Made by a program: the position numbers and the translations under genes | Notes under the pieces: model-generated | Database searches by the model: none | What the model was told of the DNA's origin: nothing | What the model saw: only the letters and a program-made list of their open reading frames with translations | IMG/VR virus record: IMGVR_UViG_3300030117_006470 | Coordinates: 1 to 32,493 of that record | DNA: 32,493 nt | From: a virus | Reading direction: 5' to 3' (one strand) | Shown here: positions 13,550-21,883 of the stretch, piece by piece | How the letters are laid out: each line of letters opens with the position of its first letter | How positions within the stretch are numbered: the first letter of the stretch is position 1

Positions 13550-15394
13550 ATGTCAAACATAGTCGAAAGATTAACAGAAAACATCGTTGCTCGTGATCTC
13601 CAAAAAGAAGGCGCTGCCCTAGTTTCCAAATGGGAAAAAACAGGTCTACTTGAAGGACTCGGTAACGATAGAACAAAGGACAACATGTCCCGTCTCTTAG
13701 AGAACCAAGCTAAGGAACTTCTTCGTGAAGCTTCCACAATGGCTGCTGGTGATGTCGAGGGCTTCGCAGCCGTCGCATTCCCAATCGTCCGTCGTGTATT
13801 CGGCGGTCTACTCGCTAATGATCTCGTTAGCGTTCAACCAATGAGTCTCCCAAGTGGACTCATCTTCTTCTTGGATTTCCAGAAGACAAACACCCGCGTT
13901 GGCGACGTTGCTGGCGATTCCGTTTACGGTGGTGGCGTCGTTGGTCAACAGATCACTGGTGGTGTAAACCTAACTGGTGTTAACGCTGAGAAGAGTCTTT
14001 ACAACCTAAACAATGGTTATTCTTCACCAGTTTCCGGTGGTCTCACCTCTACTGCACTTAGAACAATCGTTGCTTCAGGTGCTTTTGACGCTAACGGTGA
14101 GTTCCAACTCATGGCAACAAGTCCAGTAACTGCTAACGCAATTACTGCTGCTCAAGCAAGAGAAATCTTGCGTTACGACCCAGATATCGCTTCTGGTACA
14201 CCAGTAATCATTGTCAGCATTGACGTTGAGAATGAATTGCCACAACTAAACAAAGATGACTTGGTTTCAATCACCTTTGGTGAGAAAGCAGGCACACCAC
14301 TTAGTGGTGCCGTTGGTTCACAGGGTGCTCTTATTCAGGCTCGTCGCTTGACTACTTTCCTAGATGCTGACACCGCTCGTGGAACTGCTTACGCCGTTCT
14401 CGTTGGTACCGGCACAATCGCCGTCAACGGTCCTGCAAGTACTGGATTAAATGATAAGCTACAGGAAGCAGTCGATGAAGTTGCTGACGCATTGGCTTAC
14501 ATGGAGCATGCTACTGCTGACGCTTTTGCTACTGGTTTAGGTAATCCTGGTTCAGTTGCTGGTACTTCAAACTGGCTCCTAGAGTCAACATCCACAACTG
14601 TAAGTGGTAACTTCGGTGACGTTGCTGGTGCAATCCCAGAAATCGACATCAAAGTTGATAGTGTTGCTGTTACAGCAATGACTAAGAAGCTCCGCGCTAA
14701 GTGGTCACCAGAGTTAGGTCAAGACCTTAACGCTTACCACAACTTGGACGCTGAAGTCGAGTTAACTGGTATTCTTTCTGAGCAGGTCGCTCTAGAAATC
14801 GATCGCGAGATCCTAGAAGACCTCATCAAGAGAGCAACTGCTGGTACACTCCACTGGTCACGCAATCCTGGTAAATTCCTCAACCGTGAGACAGGCGCTG
14901 CCCTAGAGGATGCTTCAAGCTCAACTGGTTACCCAGAGTTTACTGGTACTGTTTCTGAATGGTACGAGACTCTCATTGAGACTGTCAATGATGTTTCTGC
15001 TCGTATCCACAGAAAGACACTTCGCGGCGGCGCAAACTTCATCGTTTGCTCACCAGAAGTTGCAAACCTACTTGAGTTCACTGCTGGTTTCCGCGCAAGC
15101 GTCAGCGTTGACTCAAATGGTACAGCCGGTGCTGTAAATGTTGGTTCAATCTCCAAGAAGTACGACGTTCACGTCGATCCTTACTTCCCACGCAACGTAT
15201 TGTTGGTTGGTCGCAAGGGTAACAGCTTCCTAGAGAGTGGCTACGTCTACGCTCCTTACGTCCCACTACAGGTCACACCTACCATCTTTGGTACAGAAGA
15301 CTTCGCACCACGCAAGGGTGTGTTGACTCGCTACGCCAAGAAAATGGTTCGTTCTGACATGTACGGTCTAGTAATCTGCCACGATTTGGTATAA
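13550..15394 (+). CDS. Major capsid protein (gp23-like)
   Basis: 614 residues (T4 gp23 521). Family hallmarks: NMSRLLENQAKELLRE near the N-terminus, then FPIVRRVFGGLLANDLVSVQPMSLPSG (about 77-103) and LIFFLDFQKT, and the C-terminal EDFAPRKGVLTRYAKKMVRSDMYG. The Leu-Leu-Arg-Glu|Ala at 60/61 matches the gp23 maturation site (E65|A66 in T4), so about 60 residues should be removed by the protease. It has the strongest ribosome site here (AAGGAGGA) and distinct codons: by hand count 22 of 28 arginines are CGT/CGC, while neighbours mostly use AGA, as expected for the most abundant product. A strong terminator follows. The middle is Gly/Ala/Thr rich with more residues than T4 gp23, probably insertion-domain sequence. 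Confidence 0.95.
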   Translation: MSNIVERLTENIVARDLQKEGAALVSKWEKTGLLEGLGNDRTKDNMSRLLENQAKELLREASTMAAGDVEGFAAVAFPIVRRVFGGLLANDLVSVQPMSLPSGLIFFLDFQKTNTRVGDVAGDSVYGGGVVGQQITGGVNLTGVNAEKSLYNLNNGYSSPVSGGLTSTALRTIVASGAFDANGEFQLMATSPVTANAITAAQAREILRYDPDIASGTPVIIVSIDVENELPQLNKDDLVSITFGEKAGTPLSGAVGSQGALIQARRLTTFLDADTARGTAYAVLVGTGTIAVNGPASTGLNDKLQEAVDEVADALAYMEHATADAFATGLGNPGSVAGTSNWLLESTSTTVSGNFGDVAGAIPEIDIKVDSVAVTAMTKKLRAKWSPELGQDLNAYHNLDAEVELTGILSEQVALEIDREILEDLIKRATAGTLHWSRNPGKFLNRETGAALEDASSSTGYPEFTGTVSEWYETLIETVNDVSARIHRKTLRGGANFIVCSPEVANLLEFTAGFRASVSVDSNGTAGAVNVGSISKKYDVHVDPYFPRNVLLVGRKGNSFLESGYVYAPYVPLQVTPTIFGTEDFAPRKGVLTRYAKKMVRSDMYGLVICHDLV

Positions 15395-15418
15395 TTACTA
15401 CTGCGTAGTTAAGAGTTG

Positions 15419-15455
15419 CCCCTCATCCGTTTCGACGGGTGGGGGGTTTCTCTTT
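15419..15455 (+). terminator. Intrinsic terminator after the major capsid gene
   Basis: A 12-bp stem: CCCCTCATCCGT (15419-15430) pairs with ACGGGTGGGGGG (15435-15446) with two G-T wobbles, closed by the very stable TTCG loop (15431-15434), followed by TTTCTCTTT (15447-15455). It ends the capsid transcript just before the candidate promoter at 15461. A small imperfect inverted repeat (ACTAC-TGC-GTAGT, about 15397-15409) lies just upstream. Confidence 0.9.
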
Positions 15456-15460
15456 AATAA

Positions 15461-15469
15461 AACTATTTA
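15461..15469 (+). promoter_or_regulatory. Candidate late promoter element AACTATTTA (copy 3)
   Basis: AACTATTTA at 15461-15469 lies directly after the terminator and 20 bases before the ATG at 15490, with TAGGAG at 15475-15480. A terminator immediately followed by this element is what is expected of a new late transcription unit, here the neck genes. Confidence 0.55.
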
Positions 15470-15489
15470 GATAGTAGGAGATTATGTGA

Positions 15490-16776
15490 ATGTCAGTACC
15501 AACTTTAACACCGTCAAGTAATTCAAGCAAAGTCATTTTGCCAATTACCGGAACCCCTGATAATGTAAATGCCGCAAGCAACCCATTGCCATTTGGTTTT
15601 TACATGCAAGGACCGGATTACCAAGCTTTTGCGTCAGGTGCCGCAGATCAGGTAAGCTTTGTATACAAAAAATTAGGTGGCGATGTTTTAGATATTGAAT
15701 TGACTCAATATAATGTTTACGCAGCTTATGAAGAGGCAGTTTTAGAATACTCATACTTAGTAAACATACATCAAGCAAAAAACTCATTAAACAATCTACT
15801 TGGCGCTACAACGGCTTCTTTTAATGAAGACGGGCAGATTGTCGTCGGAGATGCTTTAAGTGGCTCTAACGTCGAAATGACGCTTCCTAGATATACGTTT
15901 GATTATACAAGAAGAGTAGCCGAAGGTATTTCCTCTGAGGCAGGTGCAGGAGGTGGGTTAAACTACTATACAGCATCTTTTGTCCCAACGGCAAGCGTAC
16001 AAGATTATGATTTACAGGAAATTGTTAGTTCATCGATCACAAACGGCGAATTAACATTGGAAAGTGGAGATACGGTAGGTAATAATAAAATTACTATTAG
16101 AAACATGTATTATAAAACTCCGAGAGCGATGTGGAGATTCTTTGCATACTATGGGGGATTAAATGTTATTGGTAATATGTCTTCCTATGGTCAATATGCA
16201 GATGATTCAACATTTGAAGTTGTGCCAACTTGGCAAAACAAACTTCAAGCCATGGCGTATGAAGATTCAATTTATACTAGGACTTCTCATTACTCATACG
16301 AAATTATTAATAACAAATTAAGACTATTCCCAACGCCGCAGACAACTTCGCCGGATCGTTTTTACTTTAGATTCACTGTAAAGAAGGATTCATTTGAAGA
16401 ATATGGCGACCGTAAAAATGGTGGGCGCGGTGTTAATAACATGAACAACTTGCCATTCCAGAATATTCCATACTCATCAATCAACTCGATTGGTAAGCAA
16501 TGGATCAGAAGATTCGCGTTGTCGTTATGTAAAGAGATGCTAGGACAGATCAGAGGTAAGTTAGGAAATGTTGTACCACTCCCAGGCGGCAATGTCTCAC
16601 TAAATGCAACAGCACTTTTAGGAGAAGCTTCAAAAGAGATGGGCGAATTGAGAACTGAACTTAAGACTGTCTTAGACGAATTAACTTATGAGAAATTATT
16701 AACGAAAGACGCTAATATGACAAAAACAACTGCTGATACTTTAAGCAAAGTACCAGTTCCATTATTTGTAGGATGA
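15490..16776 (+). CDS. Neck protein (gp13-like)
   Basis: 428 residues (T4 gp13 is 309). Recognisable neck-protein features are the AYEEAVLEYSYLVNIHQAKN segment (about 78-97), YYKTPRAMWRFFAYYGGLN in the middle and the C-terminal SIGKQWIRRFALSLCKEMLG, QIRGKLGNVVPLPGG, then TELKTVLDELTYEKLL, a pattern shared by gp13-like neck proteins of marine T4-like phages. With gp14 it forms the collar that seals the packaged head and receives the tail. It starts a transcription unit after the terminator. An ATG at 15484 is followed at once by a stop, so 15490 is the start. Confidence 0.8.
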   Translation: MSVPTLTPSSNSSKVILPITGTPDNVNAASNPLPFGFYMQGPDYQAFASGAADQVSFVYKKLGGDVLDIELTQYNVYAAYEEAVLEYSYLVNIHQAKNSLNNLLGATTASFNEDGQIVVGDALSGSNVEMTLPRYTFDYTRRVAEGISSEAGAGGGLNYYTASFVPTASVQDYDLQEIVSSSITNGELTLESGDTVGNNKITIRNMYYKTPRAMWRFFAYYGGLNVIGNMSSYGQYADDSTFEVVPTWQNKLQAMAYEDSIYTRTSHYSYEIINNKLRLFPTPQTTSPDRFYFRFTVKKDSFEEYGDRKNGGRGVNNMNNLPFQNIPYSSINSIGKQWIRRFALSLCKEMLGQIRGKLGNVVPLPGGNVSLNATALLGEASKEMGELRTELKTVLDELTYEKLLTKDANMTKTTADTLSKVPVPLFVG

Positions 16777-16782
16777 TAATCA

Positions 16783-17268
16783 ATGGCTGATGATAAATGG
16801 ACAAGACCGGACGCCCCGCCACCCCCACTTTTTACAGGGCAAAAAGAAGCTGATTTCGTTAAACAAATTAACGATGAAGTAATTGAACGGGTTGTTGGAC
16901 AACAAGTTCTTTATTTCCCAGTTTCAAGAGAACACTCCAATTATCACCCACTCTATGGCGAGGCAATAGAAAAAACTTATTTGCCACCAATTAGAGTGTA
17001 CAGCCGTGTAAGCTGGAAAGGAACTAAAACCGAATTCACTAAATACGGAATTGACAGAAGACCACAAATTGTGATTGATTTTCAGAAAAGGCGTTTAACT
17101 GAAGATCAAAACCTGTATGTCAGAGTTGGCGACTTTGTTCGATATGGCGAATTTGATTATGAAATTGTAGAACTTAGTGAGCCAAAACTGCTCTTTGACC
17201 AGACCGACAAAAGTTTTGAGGTGAGTGCAACTTGCATATTGGCAAGAGAAGGAAAATTTAACCCGTAG
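16783..17268 (+). CDS. Neck/head-completion protein (gp14-like)
   Basis: 161 residues. After a Pro-rich N-terminus (RPDAPPPPLFTG) it has KEADFVKQINDEVIERVVGQ and QVLYFPVSREHSNYHPLYGE, which parallels the start of T4 gp14 (a helix leading into an iYG.dVfYLPR-type strand). A beta-rich domain follows (IRVYSRVSWKG, PQIVIDFQKRR, YVRVGDFVRYGEFDYEIVEL). It is shorter than T4 gp14 (256). It lies between gp13-like and gp15-like genes, the expected order of the neck module. Homology is judged by pattern and synteny. Confidence 0.65.
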   Translation: MADDKWTRPDAPPPPLFTGQKEADFVKQINDEVIERVVGQQVLYFPVSREHSNYHPLYGEAIEKTYLPPIRVYSRVSWKGTKTEFTKYGIDRRPQIVIDFQKRRLTEDQNLYVRVGDFVRYGEFDYEIVELSEPKLLFDQTDKSFEVSATCILAREGKFNP

Positions 17269-17277
17269 GAATATTAG

Positions 17278-18246
17278 ATGTTACCAAAGTACATTGAAGA
17301 AAATTATAAATTTAACAACTTTAGAGACGCTTTAAAGAAAGCCGAGGATTTAAGTTGTGTTGGTACCCACACTGAGAATGGTCAATTCTATCCTTGCAAG
17401 AATGCAGATGCGCTGTTTAAAGCAGCGTATCCGGTGCAGTATGACACTCTTAAACCCTCAACTTTTGAAACGGTAGACATGGCTTTGTACGAATGGTTAA
17501 ATCAAACTATTGATGTATTCGCAACAAGAAACGATGGCTGGAAGAAAGTTCCAATTATTTGGTTAACACAAGAGCGTGCGTTTCAGATTAAAGATGATAG
17601 AGAAATGCGTGAGCTAGGTACAGAATCATTAAAATTTCCGATGATCTCTGTTGAAAGAACATCTGTTAAAAAGACAGCAACAAACGATTGTCCGATTCCT
17701 GCTAGATTATTTGCCGATGGAGATGGAACAACATTAGTTATTTCCAAAAAGGTTAAACAGTCTAAAAGCAAAAATTTTGCCAATGCGACAAGTTTAAGAT
17801 TATACAAACAAAATAATTTTAAATTTGATAATAAAAAAGTTGTTTATGAATACGCTACAGTCCCGCTGCCAATTTATCATGACATGAGCTACACTATTAA
17901 CCTTAGAGCAGAGTATCAACAACAGATAAACAATATGATCCAGCCGTTTGCTACTTTTAATAATAACATAAATCAGTTTATGATTAGTGAAGAAGGGCAT
18001 AGCTATGAGGCTTTTATTGAGACTGATTATTCAATTTCAAATAATATAAGCAACTTGGGTAATAACGAAAAAGTTTATGAATCAAAAATTCAAGTGCGTG
18101 TTATTGGGTATGTCATGGGAGCCGGTCCAAATCAGAGAGGACCACAAGTAGCAAGAAAAGAAAACTTGGTTGAAGTACGCTTCCCAAGAGAACACGTTAT
18201 GTTGGGTGATATTAATGATTTCTCTGACGACGGATACAGACCTTAG
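17278..18246 (+). CDS. Tail completion / sheath terminator protein (gp15-like)
   Basis: 322 residues (T4 gp15 272). The C-terminal half carries VYEYATVPLPIYHDMSYTIN, LRAEYQQQINNMIQPF, a pattern equal to the T4 gp15 segment (iYELsIft.Y.ddm.qiveqilPyF), followed by the SKIQVRVIGYVMGAG strand. An N-terminal extension of about 100 residues contains CVGTHTENGQFYPCKNADAL with two Cys. gp15 forms a hexameric ring capping the tail tube and sheath and docking to the neck. It sits directly upstream of the sheath gene. TAGGA is 7 bases before the ATG. Confidence 0.75.
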   Translation: MLPKYIEENYKFNNFRDALKKAEDLSCVGTHTENGQFYPCKNADALFKAAYPVQYDTLKPSTFETVDMALYEWLNQTIDVFATRNDGWKKVPIIWLTQERAFQIKDDREMRELGTESLKFPMISVERTSVKKTATNDCPIPARLFADGDGTTLVISKKVKQSKSKNFANATSLRLYKQNNFKFDNKKVVYEYATVPLPIYHDMSYTINLRAEYQQQINNMIQPFATFNNNINQFMISEEGHSYEAFIETDYSISNNISNLGNNEKVYESKIQVRVIGYVMGAGPNQRGPQVARKENLVEVRFPREHVMLGDINDFSDDGYRP

Positions 18247-18263
18247 TTTTTAGACTATTTCAA

Positions 18264-18272
18264 AACTATTTA
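18264..18272 (+). promoter_or_regulatory. Candidate late promoter element AACTATTTA (copy 4)
   Basis: AACTATTTA followed by CTGTAGCATAATTGGGAG, 25 bases before the sheath ATG at 18298. The whole 27-base block is nearly the same as the one before the scaffold gene at 12192. A related GACTATTTC lies at 18253-18261, half a turn upstream. Confidence 0.55.
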
Positions 18273-18297
18273 CTGTAGCATAATTGGGAGATGTTTT

Positions 18298-21273
18298 ATG
18301 AGTGCCAGAAAATTTAAGTTTATTTCACCCGGTGTTTTCCTAAACGAAATTGACAATTCACAACTACCAAACGAACCAAGAGAGATTGGTCCGCTTTTTA
18401 TTGGTAGAGCAAAATATGGTCCAGCAATGAGACCAGTAACCGTTGATTCTTTCGCAGAGTTTGTTCAGCTTTATGGTGAGCCAATTCCTGGTGGAAAATC
18501 TAACGACGTTTGGAGAAATGGAAATGAACAAACTCCAACTTATGGTGCGTATGCTTCACAAGCTTGGTTAAGAAACTCATCAACTTGCACTTACATGCGT
18601 CTCTTGGGGTCACAGAACGTAAATGCTTCTACTGCTGGCAAAGCAGGTTATCGACTTGAAGCGACTTCCCCTCTAGGTTTAGACATTCAGGGTACCCCTG
18701 ATTTTGAAGCAGCGGCTAGTGGAAATCCAACTGGCTCAGCCTATGGCTTGTTCGTATTCACAAACCAATTAAGCGGTACCTTGGGTGCTCAAGCGACTGG
18801 TTCATTGGTTGCCACTTGGTATGTAGCAGACGGAATGGTTGGTCTAGTTGGTAACGAATCCTCTGGCGTACCAATTAGTCGTAGAGCAGTCGGCAGTGGC
18901 AGCGCCCGTCTTATTGCGGCTGACTCAAATGATCGCTTTACAGTTATGATCTCGGGGTCTGAAGGTAGCTACACAAGAAACCGTGTTATAAGCTTCTCAT
19001 TGTCGGAGGCAAATCAAGACTACATAAGAAATGTATTTAATACAAACCCAACTCTTACAAATGCAACAATCACAAAGGCAAATCAGCGAGAGAGATACTG
19101 GTTAGGCGAGACATACGCTACTGAATTCCTTCAGAAAACAGCAAGAAATGTTGTTAGCGGCTCTGGCTTTTCAGGCAGCTTTGGCGACTCAAGCTACGTC
19201 GGCGTCGTTCTACCACTAGCTACTGGTTCTTCAGCTAGGCACAGTAATCGTCAGATCCCATTTGAGAATGGGGCAACCAGGAACAACCCAGCAACTGGGT
19301 ATGTGTTTGGACAAGACTTAGGCGGTGCTTCAGCAGCGGGCGTATACGAATATGATAAAATGACTAAGTTGTTTAGAATCCATGCACTAGATCACGCAGA
19401 GTGGGCGCAAAACAACATTAAGATCTCTATCGCAAATATTAACTACTCACAAGACCAATTCAATAAGTATGGTACTTTTGACGTCTTAGTCCGTCGTGCT
19501 AACGATACAGACGCAGCGCCGATAGTTATTGAAAGATTTAGCAACTGTAATTTGGACGCGAACTCTCTAGATTATGTTGCAAGAAAAATAGGTGATCAGC
19601 ACTTGCAGTTTAATACTACTACAAGAAGACTGCAAACACGCGGAGAGTATCCAAACAATTCTAAGTACATTCGAATTGAAATGGAGTCTGACTCCTTTGA
19701 ATCAACAGAATTGCTGCCATTTGGCTTTTATGGTCCATTAAAGTACAAAGACTTTTCAATCGCACCTGCAACAAACTTAAGTCTAACAAACTTTGGTGAG
19801 GGAGTTATGGCACTCGGTGCTAAAAACTTTTTAGCAGCAAATATTACAGGTTCAACCACAGACTTAGTTCTAACCGGTTCAGGGCTAAAATTCCAGAATG
19901 GTGCAGGTCCAGAACTTAAGTTCCTTTACCCATCACATGAATTAAGAATCTCAGGCAATCAAGATGGTCTCGCAGACCAAACTGATGCTTTCTGGGGAGT
20001 CTGGACTGGTATTTCCAAGACAAGCGGTAAGTTTAACCGTGATTATGCAGACTTAAATAGAAATAGATCAGACATCATCACAGCACCGTTAACAGACACC
20101 GCTTATAGTGAGCACCAATTTGTGTTTACTTTAGATGAGCTTAGTGGCAGTTCTGCTATTAGCGCAGCAACTGCTTGGGTATCAGGTTCACGAAAATCAG
20201 GTGCAGCGATTAGTTCAAAAACTGGCAATACATACAAAAATGTTATTGACTTGGGGTTTGATCGTTTTACAATGCCAATGTTCGGCGGCTCAGACGGTCT
20301 AAACATCACAGAAAAAGACCCCTTCAGAAATACTTACTTGGACGATGGTGGTAATTCTGCTGAAGATAACTACGCATACAACACAATTAAGGAAGCAATT
20401 GACATTGCTAGAGATCCAGAGTTTGTACCATACAATCTAATCTCAGTTCCTGGTGTTACCAACGAACAGTTAACAACTCACTTAGTTAACACTGCCGAAG
20501 CAAGAGCCGACGCATTGGCGGTTATCGACCTTAAAGGTGATTTCCAGCCAGCACACGAAGCAACAGCAAAGGTATACCCTGACTTAAGCACTACCGTAAC
20601 AAACTTGAAATCACGTCAGATCAATTCAAGCTATGGTTGCGCTTACTATCCCTTCGTTCAGATTAGAGATACTCTCAAGGGACAATTGGTATACATGCCA
20701 GCCTCTGTAGCTGCTATTGGAGCCTTCTCATACACAGATAGAGTAAGAGCCCCATGGTTCGCCCCAGCAGGCTTTAATCGTGGCGGTCTATCAAGCGGTG
20801 TAGCAGGCTTACCAGTTGTTAATGTAACTGAGAAGTTAACTGCACAAGATAGAGACACACTCTACGATGCGAACATCAACCCAATTGCTTCATTCCCAAA
20901 TGAGGGTATTGTGATCTTTGGTCAGAAGACCTTACAAGTTACAAGAAGTGCATTAGACAGAATTAACGTTCGCAGACTGCTTATCTTCATTAAGAAGGGT
21001 ATTTCAAATATCGCAGCCGGTGTCTTATTTGAGCCTAATGTTCGTGCCACATGGGCAAGATTCATTGGTCAGGCTAATCCTTTCCTTTCCGATGTTCAAG
21101 CAAGATTTGGCTTAGATGAATTCAAGCTAGTCTTGGACGAAACAACTACGACACCAGATTTAATCGATAGAAACATTCTATATGCAAAGGTTTACTTAAA
21201 GCCAACCCGCGCAATTGAATTCGTAGCTGTTGATTTCATTATCACTAATACGGGTGCATCTTTTGAGGATTAA
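18298..21273 (+). CDS. Tail sheath protein (gp18-like), enlarged
   Basis: 991 residues against 659 for T4 gp18. The N-terminus SPGVFLNEIDNSQLPNEPRE and IGPLFIGRAKYGPAMRPVTV is the conserved sheath handshake region. The C-terminal 180 residues (RVRAPWFAPAGFNRGGLSSG, LTAQDRDTLYDANINPIASF, GQKTLQVTRSALDRINVRRL, KPTRAIEFVAVDFIITNTGA) are the core contractile domain. The middle, about residues 110-780, is a long Gly/Ser/Thr/Asn-rich beta region, longer than in T4, so extra domains on the outside of the sheath are likely. The sheath polymerises round the tube and contracts to drive it through the envelope. It begins a transcription unit with its own late-promoter candidate. Confidence 0.93.
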   Translation: MSARKFKFISPGVFLNEIDNSQLPNEPREIGPLFIGRAKYGPAMRPVTVDSFAEFVQLYGEPIPGGKSNDVWRNGNEQTPTYGAYASQAWLRNSSTCTYMRLLGSQNVNASTAGKAGYRLEATSPLGLDIQGTPDFEAAASGNPTGSAYGLFVFTNQLSGTLGAQATGSLVATWYVADGMVGLVGNESSGVPISRRAVGSGSARLIAADSNDRFTVMISGSEGSYTRNRVISFSLSEANQDYIRNVFNTNPTLTNATITKANQRERYWLGETYATEFLQKTARNVVSGSGFSGSFGDSSYVGVVLPLATGSSARHSNRQIPFENGATRNNPATGYVFGQDLGGASAAGVYEYDKMTKLFRIHALDHAEWAQNNIKISIANINYSQDQFNKYGTFDVLVRRANDTDAAPIVIERFSNCNLDANSLDYVARKIGDQHLQFNTTTRRLQTRGEYPNNSKYIRIEMESDSFESTELLPFGFYGPLKYKDFSIAPATNLSLTNFGEGVMALGAKNFLAANITGSTTDLVLTGSGLKFQNGAGPELKFLYPSHELRISGNQDGLADQTDAFWGVWTGISKTSGKFNRDYADLNRNRSDIITAPLTDTAYSEHQFVFTLDELSGSSAISAATAWVSGSRKSGAAISSKTGNTYKNVIDLGFDRFTMPMFGGSDGLNITEKDPFRNTYLDDGGNSAEDNYAYNTIKEAIDIARDPEFVPYNLISVPGVTNEQLTTHLVNTAEARADALAVIDLKGDFQPAHEATAKVYPDLSTTVTNLKSRQINSSYGCAYYPFVQIRDTLKGQLVYMPASVAAIGAFSYTDRVRAPWFAPAGFNRGGLSSGVAGLPVVNVTEKLTAQDRDTLYDANINPIASFPNEGIVIFGQKTLQVTRSALDRINVRRLLIFIKKGISNIAAGVLFEPNVRATWARFIGQANPFLSDVQARFGLDEFKLVLDETTTTPDLIDRNILYAKVYLKPTRAIEFVAVDFIITNTGASFED

Positions 21274-21304
21274 ACTAATTAATAGGAAAGCAGGAGAATA
21301 AATA

Positions 21305-21862
21305 ATGGCTGTAAACAAAGCATCACCAATTCCACCATGGGCATCAGTTAAGATTGAGCCAAAGAGGCAATTTAAATTTATCTTGACCATAGGAGATATT
21401 CCTGCTTGGGTTGTAACCGAATGTGATAGACCAAACCCTAACTTTGCCGGTGCTGTAAATCACGAATTTTTAGGACATCAGTTCAAATATCCAGGTAAGT
21501 TACAATGGTCAGATGTCAATGTAACGCTCGTTGAACCAGTTGATCCTGATGTATCTGGTCAAGTCTTAGATGCAGTTATCAAGGCGGGCTATAACCCACC
21601 ATCAACTTGGACCGCAGATAATGAAGGTTGGAGAACTACTTTCTCAAAAGAAAGATTCGTAACTGGAAACTTCGGCAATATCGCAATCAAAGTTTTAGAT
21701 TCTGATGGCAACGAAGTTGAAACCTGGACATTGTTTAATTCTTTTGTTTCAGACGTAAATTATTCTAAACTTCAATACAGCGGTAACAGCATTAATACCG
21801 TTAGTTTGAAATTTAGTTATGATTATGCTACTGTTAACATTACGGAAATTAACCAAAATTAA
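21305..21862 (+). CDS. Tail tube protein (gp19-like), first paralogue
   Basis: 185 residues (T4 gp19 163). Features: EPKRQFKFILTIGDIPAWVV, CDRPNPNFAGAVNHEFLGHQ, FKYPGKLQWSDVNVTLVEPV and VETWTLFNSFVSDVNYSKLQ, the standard T4-type tube pattern. Hexamers stack to form the DNA conduit inside the sheath. It follows the sheath gene with a 31-base gap and CAGGAG 8 bases before its ATG. The next gene is a divergent paralogue of identical length, so one copy may form the tube and the other a specialised ring. Confidence 0.9.
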   Translation: MAVNKASPIPPWASVKIEPKRQFKFILTIGDIPAWVVTECDRPNPNFAGAVNHEFLGHQFKYPGKLQWSDVNVTLVEPVDPDVSGQVLDAVIKAGYNPPSTWTADNEGWRTTFSKERFVTGNFGNIAIKVLDSDGNEVETWTLFNSFVSDVNYSKLQYSGNSINTVSLKFSYDYATVNITEINQN

Positions 21863-21883
21863 TAATTAACATAATTATTATAG

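Noticed and set aside
15484-15489. ATG-TGA start-stop just before the gp13-like gene
   Set aside because: Start-stop elements can regulate translation, but here TAGGAG fits the ATG at 15490 well and chance occurrence is likely.
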